Source: Vicinamibacteraceae bacterium (GTDB lineage Bacteria; Acidobacteriota; Thermoanaerobaculia; Multivoradales; Multivoraceae). From it: DNA of 62,164 nt. Positions within the stretch are counted from its first letter, which is position 1; each line of letters starts with the position of its first letter. The translations under genes and the position numbers were made by a program. The stretch is from the NCBI GenBank assembly GCA_012270995.1, contig JAAXHG010000091.1, positions 1 to 62,164 of the forward strand, read 5' to 3'. Below the pieces are notes generated by a model. It saw nothing but the letters and a program-made list of their open reading frames with translations. It searched no databases and had not been told where the DNA came from. Below, piece by piece: positions 50,808 through 62,164 of this stretch.

Positions 50808-51041
50808 ATGAACGCAGCTCAACTTGCCATCGAAGCGGTGGTTGTGTTCAAGCCCGGCGCCGCCGCCGGCGAGGACGAACTTCGCGCCCACACCGCGGGC
50901 TTCGTGACCCGGTTCAAGATCCCGAGCCGCTTCGTGGCTCAGGCGGAGCTGCCGAAGAACGCGGTGGGGAAGATCATGAAGAGGGAAGTGCGGGCAAGCC
51001 TTGCATGGAACTACTGTTCCCTGCGCGACAGCGCAGCCTGA
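50808..51041 (+). pseudogene. Acyl-CoA synthetase C-terminal fragment
   Basis: Only the final piece of an AMP-dependent ligase is present: EAVVVFKPGAAAGEDELRAH, RFKIPSRFVAQAELPKNAVG and KIMKREVRAS (read in parts), which includes the A10 catalytic Lys. All upstream adenylation motifs are missing; the esterase promoter region precedes it on the other strand. It runs into an unrelated tail and then a palindrome block. It cannot be a functional ligase. Confidence 0.75.
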
Positions 51042-51056
51042 CGGCTGCGAACGCTG

Positions 51057-51899
51057 CTAGGCGACGCCTGATCTGCCCCACACTGGGTGCGCCGGCGCCT
51101 CCGCCGGCTGCCGCCGAAGGCGGCAAGGAACACGCGCGAGGCCGCAGGCCTCGCTCCGACTCACTCTGCGATCGGCAGCATCCGCGTCAGACGTTCCGCT
51201 TCTCCACCCCGGGCCACGCAGCCGGAGCGGCTGGAAGACGGCGGCCCCCATCGGGTGGGCGATGAAGAGCAGGCCGCCCTGACGGTCGCTGGTGTGCTGG
51301 GAGAAGTCCGCTTCGAAGATGACGTCCTGGAAGAAGACGTCCATGAAGTCGGCCTCCAGCGTCGTGCCGATGGCGGCGCGCGTCGAACTCCGGAGGCCGT
51401 CGGCGCCGATGGCGAACCCGGCGGCGACGGGGATTGCCCGGTCGGCGCGGTTGTCGCGGATGGTGCAGGAGACGCCGGCGTCGTCCTGAGTCAGTCCGCT
51501 CGCGGTCGTGTCGAAGCGGAGGTCGACGTTCGGGTCCGACGCGGCCTTGTCGAAGAGGATCGCCTCGACGTAGTCCTGCGCCGTCATCACGGGCATGGAG
51601 GAACTGCGGTCGGTCCGGACCGAGTGAAACGACGGCGTGGGGACGCGGCAGATCTCCCTGCCCGCCAGGCAGTCGAACCAGCGGTTGTACTTGGTCCAGT
51701 CGGGGCCGAGGCCGGTGTCGATCACCTGCTGCTCGACGCCGACCTCCCGCATCAACTCGACCGACGGCGCGTCCAGCAGCCGGGACCGCGGGTGCGTGCT
51801 GGTGCGGCCCCGCAGGTCGACGACTAGCGACCTGACGCCCAGCCGGGACAGGAGCAGCGATCCCATCAGGCCGATCGGACCGCCGCCGACGATCAGCAC
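51057..51899 (-). pseudogene. FAD-dependent aromatic monooxygenase, N-terminal fragment
   Basis: The GTG at 51899 begins VLIVGGGPIGLMGSLLLSRL, the FAD dinucleotide motif of PheA/TfdB/MhpA-type hydroxylases. HPRSRLLDAPSVELMREVGV, the second FAD motif FAIGADGLRSSTRAAIG and MGAAVFQPL follow. Homology stops near 51190-51250, after about 220 of the usual 500 or more residues. The frame then runs through the palindrome block, giving SEACGLARV. The C-terminal half is lost. Confidence 0.8.
51080..51158. repeat. Mosaic of four GC-rich palindromes
   Basis: In order: ACACTGGGTGCGCCGGCG (51080 on), GCCGGCG/CGCCGGC with loop CCTC (51091-51108), GCCGCC/GGCGGC with loop GAA (51110-51124), and GCGAGGCC/GGCCTCGC with loop GCA (51136-51154). 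The last, with flanks (51132-51158, 27 bases), is identical to 58823-58849. The block lies between two gene fragments. Confidence 0.8.
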
Positions 51900-51915
51900 C
51901 TGCGTTTCGATGCAT

Positions 51916-52818
51916 TCAGATTCCAGGATCCACTCCCGTCATATCCACCGACAGCTCCCACAGCCGCCTGCCCAGGTCCGGGTCGCGGCTCGCCGGCGAG
52001 GACCAGGCCCCGCCGGCCGGACCGCTGACTTCCCAGTTCCGCGGCCCGTAGTAGTCGCCGCCGGTGAGTCCGGGCGCGGTCGCCGCCATGAGAGTCGGCC
52101 AGGCGCCCATCGCCTGGGTATTGAAGAAGATGCGCATCAGCGGCGTAGCCGCCTGGATGAGGGGAACGTTCCGGCCGATCTCGGTCTGCGCCAGGCCGGG
52201 ATGACAGGCGACGGCGATCGTCCGGGACCCGCGGGCCTTGAGCCGCCGGTCAAGCTCGTACATGTACATCAGGTTGGCCAGCTTGCTCTGCCGGTAGCGC
52301 GTCTGGCGCGAATAGAGCTTCGCGCCGTCGATGTCCTCCCAGTGGATCCGGCCGCCGCGGTGGGCGAGGCTGGCCGTGATGACGACCCGGCTGCCCTCGG
52401 TTTGCTCCAGCTTCGGCAGCAGCCGCCCGGTGAGCGCGAACGTGCCCAGGTGATTGACGCCGAACTGCGCCTCGAAGCCGTCGACGGTCAGCGCGCGCGG
52501 CACCCCCATGATGCCCGCGTTGTTGATGAGCACGTCGAGCCGGGGCTCCGCGGCGGCCCGCTGGGCGGTCGCTTGCACACTGGCCAGATCGGCCTGGTCG
52601 AGCGGCAGGAACTCGAGGTCGGCCTCCGGGGATTCGGCGTGGATCGTGGCGATCGCGCCGGCGGCTCGCTCCTCGGAGCGACACCCGAGCAGGACGCGGG
52701 CGCCCTGCCTCGCCAGCACCTTCGCCGTCTCGTAGCCGATGCCGGTGTTCGCTCCGGTGACGAGAAACGTCCGCCCCGACTGGTCGGGTACGTCGCGGTC
52801 GGTGAATCCCTTTGTCAT
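51916..52818 (-). CDS. Short-chain dehydrogenase (retinol-dehydrogenase-like SDR)
   Basis: This gene encodes 300 aa from an ATG that overlaps the stop of the deacetylase remnant (ATGA). The cofactor motif is TFLVTGANTGIGYETAKVLA (TGxxxGIG), followed by NNAGIMG. The catalytic region has VVITASLAHRGGRIHW (Ser) and YRQSKLANLMYMYEL (YxxxK). It matches the WWOX/RDH11-13-like SDR branch, mostly NADP-dependent. Substrate unknown. The stop at 51916 is immediately followed on the same strand by the monooxygenase fragment. Confidence 0.88.
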   Translation of the reverse strand: MTKGFTDRDVPDQSGRTFLVTGANTGIGYETAKVLARQGARVLLGCRSEERAAGAIATIHAESPEADLEFLPLDQADLASVQATAQRAAAEPRLDVLINNAGIMGVPRALTVDGFEAQFGVNHLGTFALTGRLLPKLEQTEGSRVVITASLAHRGGRIHWEDIDGAKLYSRQTRYRQSKLANLMYMYELDRRLKARGSRTIAVACHPGLAQTEIGRNVPLIQAATPLMRIFFNTQAMGAWPTLMAATAPGLTGGDYYGPRNWEVSGPAGGAWSSPASRDPDLGRRLWELSVDMTGVDPGI

Positions 52819-52997
52819 CGCTTTTGATCCATCGCTCGCGCCCTGAACTCGGCCGCAACGTCCTCCATCGTGCGGAACACGACACCCTTGGCGTTCGCCA
52901 TGTGGTCGAGGAGCCGTTCGAGCATCAGCATCCGGGCGCCGCCGGACCAGGACGAGATGCCGTCGAAGTCGAAGCTGATGCAGATGGAAACGCTCAT
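52815..52997 (-). pseudogene. Polysaccharide deacetylase remnant with internal deletion
   Basis: This 60-aa frame joins an N-terminal piece, MSVSICISFDFDGISSWSGG (the metal-Asp strand of PuuE-type polysaccharide deacetylases), to a C-terminal piece, MLERLLDHMANAKGVVFRTM then EDVAAEFRA, typical of the same family's end. The roughly 230 residues between them are missing while the frame is preserved. It is coupled to the SDR by ATGA. Confidence 0.65.
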
Positions 52998-53132
52998 GGG
53001 GACTCGTGGGTGGCGGAGCGTCGGATGGTAGCGGGTGGAGGATCGGCGGAATAGTCGCGCCCTCCTGGAGGTTGGCCGGAAGACACTCGTTGCGGCGGCC
53101 CCTCCGCAATCGACTGAACCGAAGGGGACACA

Positions 53133-57049
<3,917 letters not shown>

Positions 57050-57059
57050 TGGAGCGCCG

Positions 57060-57215
57060 TTGAAGCTCGAGCAGAACGAGGCGCTCAAGCGTCGGGGCGA
57101 GCGGGTGATCCCCGGCGGCATGTACGGGCACATGTCCACGTGCCGGCTCTTGCCGCCGCGCTACCCGCAGTACTTCGAACGGGCCGAGGGCTGCCGCCTT
57201 TGGGACGTCGACGGT
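57060..57215 (+). pseudogene. Class III aminotransferase N-terminal fragment
   Basis: A TTG start gives KLEQNEALKRRGERVIPGGM, then FERAEGCRLWDVDG, the opening 52 residues of glutamate-1-semialdehyde aminomutase-like aminotransferases. Homology stops at DVDG near 57215, after which the sequence belongs to the end of the opposite-strand amidohydrolase. The PLP-binding body is gone. Confidence 0.75.
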
Positions 57216-58738
57216 GCGCGTAGAATCGGGCGCCCGGGCCGGTTCCCGGTGGTCCGGCCGCCGTCGAACACGAGCCGACCGTTGACCCAGACCTTCTCGA
57301 CACCCTCGGACGGCGCCTGCGGGTCCTCGTAGGTGGAGCGGTCGATCACGGTGTCCGGGTCGAACAGCACCAGGTCGGCGTAGTACCCCTCCTGGATCGA
57401 GCCGCGTTCGGTGACGCCCAGGTGTTGAGCGGAAAGGGAGGTCATCTTCCGGATGCCTTCTTCGAGGCTGACGACGTTTCGATCGCGAACGTAGTGGCCG
57501 AGGAACCGGGTGAAGGCGCCGAAGCCGCGGGGATGGGAACCGGCAAGTCCGCCGTCGGTGCAGATGACCGTATGCGGCCAGGCCATGATGGCCTCGATGT
57601 CGGGCTCGTCCATGGCGAAACCGATCATGGGGGATTCGCCGCCCATCTCGGTGTCGGCCTTGAGCAGCTCCATCAGGGTCGTCTCGGCGTCGGCGCCGCG
57701 GATCTCCGCGATTTCGGCCAGCGTCAGGCCGCTGTAGGCCGGTTCCGGCAGGAACTCAGGGAGGAGGACGTCGTCGGGCGGCAGCAGGTCGCGGAGGATG
57801 TACTCCGCGCCGTCCCGCCGGTCCAGATCCCGATCGGGAAACACGGTCGTGAGCCAGGTGAAGGAGGTGCTCCAGGCGCGGTAGGGGTAGATGTCCGCCG
57901 TGATGTCGACGCCTGACGAGCGGGCTTCGTCCAGTCTGGTGAGGAGCCGCTCCGCCTGGCCCCACCAGCGGTTCATGGCGAGCTTGATGTGGGTCACCTG
58001 AACCGACAGTCGGGCTTCGATGCCGATCCGGATGATCTCCTCGATCGCTTCCCAGAAGTACTGGTCTTCGCTGCGGATGTGGCTGATGTAGCGCCCGCCG
58101 CGAGCTGCCGCCACACGGGCGAGTTCGACGACCTCCTCGGTCGCGGAGAAGGACCCTGGGTCGTACTCGAGGCCGGATGAGAGCCCGAGTGCGCCGGCTT
58201 CCAGCTCGCTCTGCAGCAGATCCTTCATCGCGGCCACCTCGGCCGGGGTTGCATGGCGCTGGTAGTCCTCGCCCATGACCTCGCCTCGCAGCGTCCCGAA
58301 GCCGGCGAAGGACGCGACGTTGACGGCGGCCGGCGAGTCGTCGAGCTGGGCGAAGAACTCGGCGAGTGGGTACTGGTGACCTCCGTCCTGCCCGGCCACG
58401 ATCGTCGTGATGCCCTGGTTGACCGCCGCCAGGGCCTCCGGCAGCTCGAACAGCCTGTAGTCGTGGTGACTGTGGACATCGATGAAGCCGGGCGCCAGAA
58501 CCAGGCCGTCCGCGTCGACGACGGAGTCCTCGGCCGATGGTTCGAAGCCTCCGATGGCGGCGATACGGTCGTCGACGATCCGCACGTTGGCGTCCCGAGA
58601 TTGAGCCCCGCTGCCGTCGATGACGCGGGCGTTGACGATCACCGTACCGGCGGGCGTCGAGTCGCCGGGAGTGCAGGCCGTCGAGGCGAGTCCGACGCCG
58701 AGCAACATCGCCACACACTGGGTGCGCCGGGGTGCCAT
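57161..58738 (-). CDS. N-acyl-D-amino-acid deacylase-like amidohydrolase lipoprotein (altered C-terminus)
   Basis: This gene encodes 525 aa from the ATG at 58738 (58708 possible), with a lipobox-like ASTAC. It is an amidohydrolase of the D-aminoacylase group: GFIDVHSHHDYRLFE (metal His), LSSGLEYDPGSF, YISHIRSEDQYFWEAIEEI, VTHIKLAM, VICTDGGLAGSHPRGFGAFTRFL and GYYADLVLFDPDTVIDRSTY. The normal end, GGRTTGNRPGR, is reached at about 57230. After it, 22 foreign residues are read antisense through the aminotransferase fragment to a TAG at 57161, so the native stop was lost in a deletion. Probably still active. The N-terminal region is partly encoded by the palindromic repeat. Confidence 0.82.
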   Translation of the reverse strand: MAPRRTQCVAMLLGVGLASTACTPGDSTPAGTVIVNARVIDGSGAQSRDANVRIVDDRIAAIGGFEPSAEDSVVDADGLVLAPGFIDVHSHHDYRLFELPEALAAVNQGITTIVAGQDGGHQYPLAEFFAQLDDSPAAVNVASFAGFGTLRGEVMGEDYQRHATPAEVAAMKDLLQSELEAGALGLSSGLEYDPGSFSATEEVVELARVAAARGGRYISHIRSEDQYFWEAIEEIIRIGIEARLSVQVTHIKLAMNRWWGQAERLLTRLDEARSSGVDITADIYPYRAWSTSFTWLTTVFPDRDLDRRDGAEYILRDLLPPDDVLLPEFLPEPAYSGLTLAEIAEIRGADAETTLMELLKADTEMGGESPMIGFAMDEPDIEAIMAWPHTVICTDGGLAGSHPRGFGAFTRFLGHYVRDRNVVSLEEGIRKMTSLSAQHLGVTERGSIQEGYYADLVLFDPDTVIDRSTYEDPQAPSEGVEKVWVNGRLVFDGGRTTGNRPGRPILRAPSTSQRRQPSARSKYCG

Positions 58739-58849
58739 CCGTGCGCCCGATGACGGGCGCACGGACTGGTTCGCGTGTGGCGCGAGATCGCGCCACCCGG
58801 GTTCCCGCCGGCTTGTGAAGAAACGCGCGAGGCCGCAGGCCTCGCTCCG
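58714..58849. repeat. Mosaic of GC-rich palindromes upstream of the deacylase
   Basis: In order: CACACTGGGTGCGCCGG (58714-58730, inside the deacylase start region), an 11-bp perfect stem CCGTGCGCCCG/CGGGCGCACGG with loop ATGA (58739-58764), GTGGCGCGA/TCGCGCCAC (58777-58796), and GCGAGGCC/GGCCTCGC with loop GCA (58827-58845). The final 27 bases (58823-58849) are identical to 51132-51158. Bases 58739-58860 hold no other gene. Confidence 0.8.
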
Positions 58850-58860
58850 CTTTCTCCTCC

Positions 58861-60330
58861 TCATCGAACCTCCAGCGCTTGCAGCTTCTCGAACACGAGC
58901 CCCCGCTCCGACCCAGAACTCAGGCTGAACCCGGTGACCGCGCCCGTGGCGTCGCGCTCGAACTCCAGCCGCGCCGGCGATGCCGCCCATCCGCGGCTTT
59001 CGAACTCCACCCGGAACGCGTCCTCGGCGACCGGCTTCACTTCGAGCGCGGGCTGTTGCTCGATGCGCAGCGTGAGTCCGCCATCGACGACAGCGAACCG
59101 GTACGTGGCGTCCAGTTCGGAGGAGAAGAAGCTGCCCGCGAACCGGGCCAGCTCGGCGGGGGACAGCGATGGAGCAGGAGGCGAGTCCTCGTCCTCTCCG
59201 TTGTCGTCGTCCTCCTCTTCGTCGCTTTCTTCGGGCCCGAGCTGATCCGCGAGGTAGTGATCGGCGACCCGCCGCGCCAACTCCCCGGGAGATCCGTACT
59301 CGGCGTTGCAGGAGACGGCGATCGACAGACCGGAGTCCACGTACCGCCTGAGCTCCGTCAGGAAGCCCCAGGAATGGCCGCCGTGCCCGACGGTGCGCAG
59401 GCCTCGATACTCAGCGAAGGTGATCCCGTGGGCGTAGCCGATCGGGTCGCCGCGGTTGAGCGTTCCCTCGGTCAGCATCGACTCGTGGATCGCCGGCCTG
59501 TCGGCGCCGTGCAGGTAGTCGTCCCAGCGCAGCAGGTCCTCGACCGTGGTGTAGAGCTGTCCGTCGCCCGCGATCTCGAAGTCGTAGTTATGCACGATCC
59601 GGAGCCGGCCGTCGGCGTCCCGGTGGTAGCCGGTGGCTCGCCGCGGAATGATCTCCTCGCGGTTCTCGTACATCAGGCTGCCGTCCATCCCGAGCGGCTC
59701 GAAGATCCGCTCATGGGCCAGTTCGCCCAGCGACTTGCCGGTGGCGCGTTCGAGCGCGTGCGCCAGCAGCATGTAGCCGGTGTTGCTGTACTGGTAGCGC
59801 TCGCCCGGAGCGAACGCCGGCGCACGCTGTCGGGAGATCATCGCCAGGAGCTGCTCGCGGGAGACCGAGTAGTAGTCGCCGGCGCCGGCGAGCGGGAACA
59901 GGTTCAGATAGTCGCGCAGGCCGCCCGTGTGGTGGATCAGGTGCCGCGGCGTGATCGGCGACGCGTACTCGGGGAGTTCCGGAAGCCACTCGCGGACCCC
60001 GTCGTCGAGCGAGACCGTGCCGTCCAGCGCCAGCAGGTTGGCGACGGCGGCGACGAACTGCTTGGTCACGGAGGCGACGTCGAAGACCGTCTGCGGCGTG
60101 ACCGGAATGCCGTAGTCGAGGTTGGCGTAGCCGTAGCCGCGCGTGTAGACGAACTCGCCGTCCCGCGCCACGGCGAGCGCGCATCCGGGCGAATCGGGCT
60201 TGTCCCAGGAGGCGAAGATCGCGTCGATGGCCGGATTGTCGGCGCCGGTCTCCACGCCGGCGGGAGGCTCCCCTGAGCCGGCGCAAGCGGCGGCGAGCAC
60301 GAGGACAACCGGCAGGACTTCGTCACGCAT
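58861..60330 (-). CDS. Serine beta-lactamase-like hydrolase lipoprotein
   Basis: This gene encodes about 489 aa (ATG 60330; 60336 also in frame). The lipobox LAAAC is near the start. Class C/penicillin-binding motifs: SVTK (SxxK) about residue 87, YSN in YQYSNTGYMLLAHALE, and HGG in VGHGGHSWGF. A strongly acidic linker (EESDEEEDDDNGEDED) separates the catalytic domain from a C-terminal lipocalin-like domain (AELARFAGSFFSSELDATYR onward). Such proteins are usually esterases or peptidases rather than resistance enzymes. It overlaps the serine dehydratase end by 8 bases, so the two are cotranscribed. Confidence 0.87.
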   Translation of the reverse strand: MRDEVLPVVLVLAAACAGSGEPPAGVETGADNPAIDAIFASWDKPDSPGCALAVARDGEFVYTRGYGYANLDYGIPVTPQTVFDVASVTKQFVAAVANLLALDGTVSLDDGVREWLPELPEYASPITPRHLIHHTGGLRDYLNLFPLAGAGDYYSVSREQLLAMISRQRAPAFAPGERYQYSNTGYMLLAHALERATGKSLGELAHERIFEPLGMDGSLMYENREEIIPRRATGYHRDADGRLRIVHNYDFEIAGDGQLYTTVEDLLRWDDYLHGADRPAIHESMLTEGTLNRGDPIGYAHGITFAEYRGLRTVGHGGHSWGFLTELRRYVDSGLSIAVSCNAEYGSPGELARRVADHYLADQLGPEESDEEEDDDNGEDEDSPPAPSLSPAELARFAGSFFSSELDATYRFAVVDGGLTLRIEQQPALEVKPVAEDAFRVEFESRGWAASPARLEFERDATGAVTGFSLSSGSERGLVFEKLQALEVR

Positions 60331-61246
60331 CGCCATCCGCCCATTCTTCCAACTGTTCGAGCGTCGTCGTCGCGCCGCCGCAGACGATCACCAGGACGGA
60401 CTCGAAGTCATCCAGCTCCGGCGCGCCGTCGTACACGGCGGCGAGCGATGCGCCGCACGCCGGCTCGACGACTACCCGGTGGTCGGCGAGGAACCGCTGA
60501 CATGCGGCGACGGCGGACCGATCCGAGACCACGACGCTCCGAAGCGGATGATCCGTGGTGCAGTCGAACGCCCGTTGGCAGATCTTCTTGGCCCCCAGCG
60601 TGATGGCGAGGCTGGTGATGGCGGGTAGCTCGACCCGGTGGCCGGCTCGCACGGACTGCGCCAGGGAGTCGGCGCCTTCCGTTTCCACCGCGATCACCGG
60701 GACGTCGGACCAGCCGTTCTGTCTCATCCCCTCGACGAGACCACATAGCAATCCGCCGCCGCCGACAGAGACGACCACGGCGCCGGGCTTGACCCCCGAT
60801 CCCGCGACCTCGTCGATCAGAGTGGAGTGGCCCTGCCAGACGAGCGGATCGTCGAACGGATGAATCAGCACGGCGGACTCACCGACCGTCGACTCGGCCA
60901 GTTCGTTCGCTTCCTGCCAGGAATCGCCGTGGACGACGACTTCGGCGCCTTCGCGCCGGATCAGGGCCCTGGCCAGCTCGGACGTTGTTTCGGGAACCAC
61001 GATGAGGACGGGCACCGAGAGATGCCGCCCGGCGTAAGCGACCGCGATGCCGGCGTTGCCGCCGGACGAGGAGATCAGGCGTTTCGCGCCCCGTCGGACG
61101 TACTCCTGGCAGGCGAAACCGATGCCGCGGATCTTGAACGAACCGGGCGGCTGCAGCGCGTCGAGCTTCAGCCAGACGCCGCGGCCGGACTGGATGGACA
61201 GCGGCCGCGACTCGAAGAGCGGCGTCTCGACGTGGAGTGGCTTCAT
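60323..61246 (-). CDS. L-serine/threonine dehydratase, animal SDS-like PLP enzyme
   Basis: This gene encodes 307 aa from the ATG at 61246. The PLP Lys is K38 in LQPPGSFKIRGIG. The substrate loop SSSGGNAGIAVAYAGRHL, the phosphate site SVGGGGLLCGLVEGM, and EPACGASLAAVY and VLVIVCGGATTTLEQL complete the fold-type II pattern. Segments such as PLHVETPL, IHPFDDPLVWQGHSTLIDE and SWQEANELAE follow mammalian serine dehydratase rather than IlvA/TdcB. It lacks a regulatory ACT domain. It deaminates serine or threonine to a 2-oxo acid. Confidence 0.88.
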   Translation of the reverse strand: MKPLHVETPLFESRPLSIQSGRGVWLKLDALQPPGSFKIRGIGFACQEYVRRGAKRLISSSGGNAGIAVAYAGRHLSVPVLIVVPETTSELARALIRREGAEVVVHGDSWQEANELAESTVGESAVLIHPFDDPLVWQGHSTLIDEVAGSGVKPGAVVVSVGGGGLLCGLVEGMRQNGWSDVPVIAVETEGADSLAQSVRAGHRVELPAITSLAITLGAKKICQRAFDCTTDHPLRSVVVSDRSAVAACQRFLADHRVVVEPACGASLAAVYDGAPELDDFESVLVIVCGGATTTLEQLEEWADGDA

Positions 61247-61317
61247 GACCGGCGCTGGCTGCGGGGAGTCCCGGTAGCCTCGCGACACTAGCGGTTTCGC
61301 ACTCCGGGAGAAGACAG

Positions 61318-61804
61318 ATGGAAGGTGCTCTCAGCGTTGGTCTCCTGTTCCGCAACTTCAGCGGCCGCGTTCTCGTTACATGGTTCCTCGTGCTGCTCGA
61401 GAACGTCCTCTGGGCCTTGCTGAACGCGCAGACCGAGCTTCAGGTCCCCATCCTGGAGCAGCGCCGCCTGGAGTCGCTCGTTGGGCACCTGAGGAAGCCG
61501 CGCCGGAGCGAAGTCCGGCTGTCGGACACGGAGGCCGTCCTCTACGGCGCGGGAACCTTCGACGACTGTCAGCGCATGGCCCGGGATCTTCGCCGCCATG
61601 TTCGCCTTCGTCCTCGGCAACGCGTGGATCTCCGCGACGATCCCGATGATCACGGCGGGCGCGATCTTCGCGATTCTCAGCTATTTCTGGGAGTTCGTGG
61701 AGTCGAGTATCGCGTTGCCCATCGCGCTCCAGGAGTGGTCGAGCCTCGGCGAAATCCGCGATCGGCTGAATCGGAAGTGCGGAGGTGACCCGTGGCTTTA
61801 CTAG
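61318..61804 (+). pseudogene. ABC-transporter membrane-domain remnant
   Basis: One frame begins with a helix, LLFRNFSGRVLVTWFLVLLE, then moves to a soluble loop, NAQTELQVPILEQRRLESLV and RRSEVRLSDTEAVLYGA. The rest lies in another frame from about 61570: MFAFVLGNAWISATIPMITA, AIFAILSYFWEFVESSIALP and EWSSLGEIRDRLNRK. The order resembles ABC proteins consisting of a six-helix membrane domain, but with helices 2-4 missing and a frameshift. Recognition of the family is from memory of pattern, so moderate. It ends in the tetramer CTAG shared with the opposite-strand gene stop. Confidence 0.45.
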
Positions 61805-61956
61805 GGCTGCTGTTGTCCGTGTTGTTTGTTGCGCTGGAACGCGGTTCGGATCGTCCACCCTAGGGCAGACCCTTTGCCGACAAGCGACCAAAGGGCCATC
61901 AGCGCCAGAATCCCAAGAACGCCGGAAGCCAAGCAAACCACGAGGAGTAATCCCAT
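61801..61956 (-). CDS. Small hydrophobic protein (51 aa), unknown
   Basis: The ATG at 61956, nine bases after the preceding stop, opens MGLLLVVCLASGVLGILALM, one transmembrane helix, then a short basic tail ending NKQHGQQQP. TAGGGAA and, further up, GGAGGAGG precede the ATG. Codon choice is visibly less GC-rich than in the rest of the window. Its TAG lies in CTAG shared with the convergent ABC remnant. No family recognised; it may be a toxin-like, holin-like or accessory membrane peptide, without evidence for any. Confidence 0.5.
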   Translation of the reverse strand: MGLLLVVCLASGVLGILALMALWSLVGKGSALGWTIRTAFQRNKQHGQQQP

Positions 61957-61965
61957 TTCCCTACC

Positions 61966-62157
61966 TTATCCTCCTCCGAAGTTGAGGGCGTACCAAGGCG
62001 CGAAGATGCTGGAGCACCATGTCCTTATCTTCCCTACGCCACCGAGCAGGAGACCGCCGACGGCCAGTAACGCGCCGACCGGCAGCGCAATGACTGCAAC
62101 TGTCCCTCCGGAGATGAACGCCGCCAGCGCGAGACCTAGATTGTCAACCCTCGTCAA
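61966..62157 (-). CDS. Small membrane protein (63 aa), unknown
   Basis: A TTG near the window edge (62157) opens a 63-aa frame with one long hydrophobic hairpin-like region (LGLALAAFISGGTVAVIALP, VGALLAVGGLLLGGVGK) and a C-terminal WCSSIFAPWYALNFGGG. The start is uncertain because the upstream region is cut off. Its last codons (GGAGGAGGA) act as ribosome site for the next small gene 9 bases on, so the two probably form one unit. Family not recognised. Confidence 0.45.
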   Translation of the reverse strand: MTRVDNLGLALAAFISGGTVAVIALPVGALLAVGGLLLGGVGKIRTWCSSIFAPWYALNFGGG

Positions 62158-62164
62158 CCCCCTG

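Noticed and set aside
57756..58796. 346-aa frame within the deacylase gene
   Set aside because: Out-of-frame reading on the same strand; the deacylase frame carries the metal ligands.

Overview
The window is GC-rich Gram-negative bacterial chromosome. Evidence for an outer membrane: a BamD-type lipoprotein, a heptosyltransferase-type LPS enzyme, a TonB-dependent receptor remnant and many lipobox signal peptides. The gene set (PASTA-rpe, dxr-rseP-cdsA, DUF3604 and FG-GAP lipoproteins, a sulfatase, Planctomycete-type c haem, many TTG/GTG starts) suggests an uncultured Acidobacteriota-like lineage, perhaps a marine or host-associated one. That placement is inference. No rRNA, CRISPR array, transposase or prophage was seen.

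Left part (1-33.5 kb): densely packed, intact housekeeping genes. A minus-strand run (8110 to 77) holds a GT-C glycosyltransferase, truA, cdsA, dxr, rseP, a PASTA protein, rpe and a BamD-like lipoprotein, joined mostly by 4-base start/stop overlaps. The plus strand then carries a CslA/BcsA-like GT2, a GNAT acetyltransferase, glmU and a PcrA/UvrD helicase, followed by four tRNAs (Pro, Arg, His, Arg). Next come a GT9 heptosyltransferase, NUDIX, HAD, an Rrf2 regulator, ispH, purD and a PSP1/RicT-like protein. A minus-strand surface-glycan cluster (29421 to 21817) contains a polytopic membrane protein, two GT2 enzymes, a GT2-GT4 fusion and a WbaP-type initiating phosphotransferase. serS and tRNA-Ser follow. 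Then comes an unusual secreted acidic, Cys-rich protein of unknown function. It has a promoter-like site, a structured leader of about 300 nt, and a very strong intrinsic terminator. A SpoIIE-type phosphatase follows it.

Right part (33.5-62 kb): catabolic and envelope genes. These are two DUF3604 lipoproteins, an FG-GAP lipoprotein, a PQQ-type sugar dehydrogenase, a small cytochrome c, an ACAD10-like kinase, sulfite dehydrogenase SoxC/SoxD-like genes, a sulfatase, an enolase-superfamily enzyme, an esterase, an SDR, KatG, a D-aminoacylase-like amidohydrolase, a serine beta-lactamase-like hydrolase and an animal-type serine dehydratase. Among them lie at least nine broken genes. Most keep one or both termini but have lost the middle (2-oxoacid:ferredoxin oxidoreductase, TonB receptor, polysaccharide deacetylase, AMP-ligase, flavin monooxygenase, aminotransferase, SoxD, QueG-like protein, ABC membrane domain). 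Short GC-rich palindromes recur only in this half, several next to the remnants. The window ends in two small hydrophobic proteins of visibly lower GC.

The best candidates for something undescribed are the leader-controlled secreted protein at 31.0-32.4 kb, and the combination of gene erosion and palindrome mosaic across 36-62 kb.
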